NCBI GenBank assembly: GCA_946886325.1
Contig: CAMPIK010000127.1
Location: 1-6,733, forward strand
Direction: 5' to 3'
From: an uncultured Shinella sp.
GTDB taxonomy: Bacteria > Pseudomonadota > Alphaproteobacteria > Rhizobiales > Rhizobiaceae
Length of the DNA: 6,733 nt
In this document: piece after piece, positions 6,575 through 6,733 of the stretch
How positions within the stretch are numbered: the stretch's first letter is position 1
How the letters are laid out: every line of letters starts with the position of its first letter
Notes under the pieces: model-generated
Told to the model about the DNA's origin: nothing
The model's database searches: none
What the model saw: only the letters and a program-made list of their open reading frames with translations
Translations under genes and position numbers: made by a program

Positions 6575-6584
6575 CTTCCTTCCT
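6575..6584 (-). promoter_or_regulatory. strong ribosome binding site of the KGG gene
   Basis: AGGAAGGAAG on the minus strand, 5 bases before the ATG at 6569. It fixes the start and suggests efficient translation. I looked for -35/-10 and EcfG-type (GGAAC) promoter elements in the 45-base gap upstream and found none that fit. Confidence 0.7.
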
Positions 6585-6614
6585 CACGCGTGCGGAACAA
6601 GCCCCTCGCTTAAA

Positions 6615-6733
6615 TCAATTGACCGAACCGTCCTCGGTCGTCGTCTGGCTGTCGCCACCAGTGCCCGACTGGGCGGTGGGATCCTCGTCCGTCGGCGTGC
6701 TTTCCTGCGCCGTACCGGCCGGCGGGTCGTTGT
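6615..6733 (-). CDS. acidic C-terminal tail of an unknown protein (partial, runs off the right edge)
   Basis: One minus-strand frame is open from the right edge to a TGA at 6617-6615 and gives 38 complete codons. The peptide is low in complexity, rich in Thr, Asp, Glu, Ser and Gly (TPTDEDPTAQSGTGGDSQTT within it), and ends GSVN. It would be disordered and soluble. Its composition looks like protein rather than an out-of-frame shadow, and the stop sits 45 bases before the KGG start on the same strand, a spacing much like that of the next two small genes. No family can be assigned from this fragment. Confidence 0.5.
   Translation of the reverse strand, partial: NDPPAGTAQESTPTDEDPTAQSGTGGDSQTTTEDGSVN
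6621..6639 (-). other. perfect 6-bp hairpin just before the stop of the right-edge gene
   Basis: GACCGA, a 7-base spacer, then TCGGTC on the minus strand, followed by AATTGATTTAAG. The stem ends 3 bases before the TGA. The AT-rich stretch after it is not a T-run, so it is at best a weak transcription end or RNA 3' stabiliser. Confidence 0.25.

Noticed and set aside
6593..6620. GGAAC followed 17 bases later by CAATT on the plus strand, considered as an EcfG-type promoter
   Set aside because: The -10 does not match the CGTT-type consensus and there is no plus-strand gene downstream in the window.
1..6733. Searched for CRISPR arrays, tRNA genes, insertion sequences and long direct repeats
   Set aside because: None seen. 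The window is almost fully coding, with no gene-free stretch longer than about 50 bases.

Overview
The window is GC-rich (about two thirds G+C by eye), with the codon use, gene types and compact spacing of an alphaproteobacterium. The rhizobial branch (Rhizobium/Sinorhizobium/Shinella-like) is the best guess, because fused caa3-type oxidase operons and the small basic KGG protein seen here are familiar from it. This placement is an inference from gene content, and I cannot name the species.

Layout. At the left edge (1-498, plus strand) lies the 3' end of a coiled-coil, chemotaxis-flavoured protein of uncertain function. It meets the next gene tail-to-tail with only 6 bases between stop codons. 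From about 5969 down to 505 the minus strand carries one tight operon, in transcription order: coxB (cytochrome oxidase subunit II, a lipoprotein with CuA and a fused cytochrome c domain), ctaD (subunit I and III fused in one 839-residue protein), a 123-residue three-helix membrane protein of unknown function, a caa3-type CtaG assembly protein, and a membrane-anchored cytochrome c with three CxxCH motifs. Three of the four junctions are ATGA stop/start overlaps and the fourth is a 2-base gap, so the genes are almost certainly co-transcribed and translationally coupled. Upstream, from 6017 to the right edge and on the same strand, are three small genes for low-complexity proteins: a proline/acid-rich 64-residue protein, a basic KGG-motif protein of 103 residues, and the acidic tail of a gene running off the window.

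How it works together. The operon encodes a caa3-type cytochrome c oxidase whose redox centres sit on two polypeptides: heme c and CuA on CoxB, heme a and the heme a3/CuB site on CtaD. CtaG probably helps copper loading, and the triheme cytochrome is a natural candidate to feed electrons to CoxB. No heme A synthase, heme O synthase or Cox11/Sco-like gene is present, so those functions must come from elsewhere in the genome.

Most interesting points. In CtaD all metal ligands and the HPEVY glutamate are intact, yet nearly every classical K-channel and D-channel polar residue is changed (K to Q, S to A, D to E, three Asn lost), by eye alignment to well-studied A-type oxidases. The second heme domain of the cytochrome has no methionine available as axial ligand. 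The 123-residue protein has conserved-looking His/Cys residues inside its membrane segments and an operon position that suggests a role in oxidase assembly or structure.
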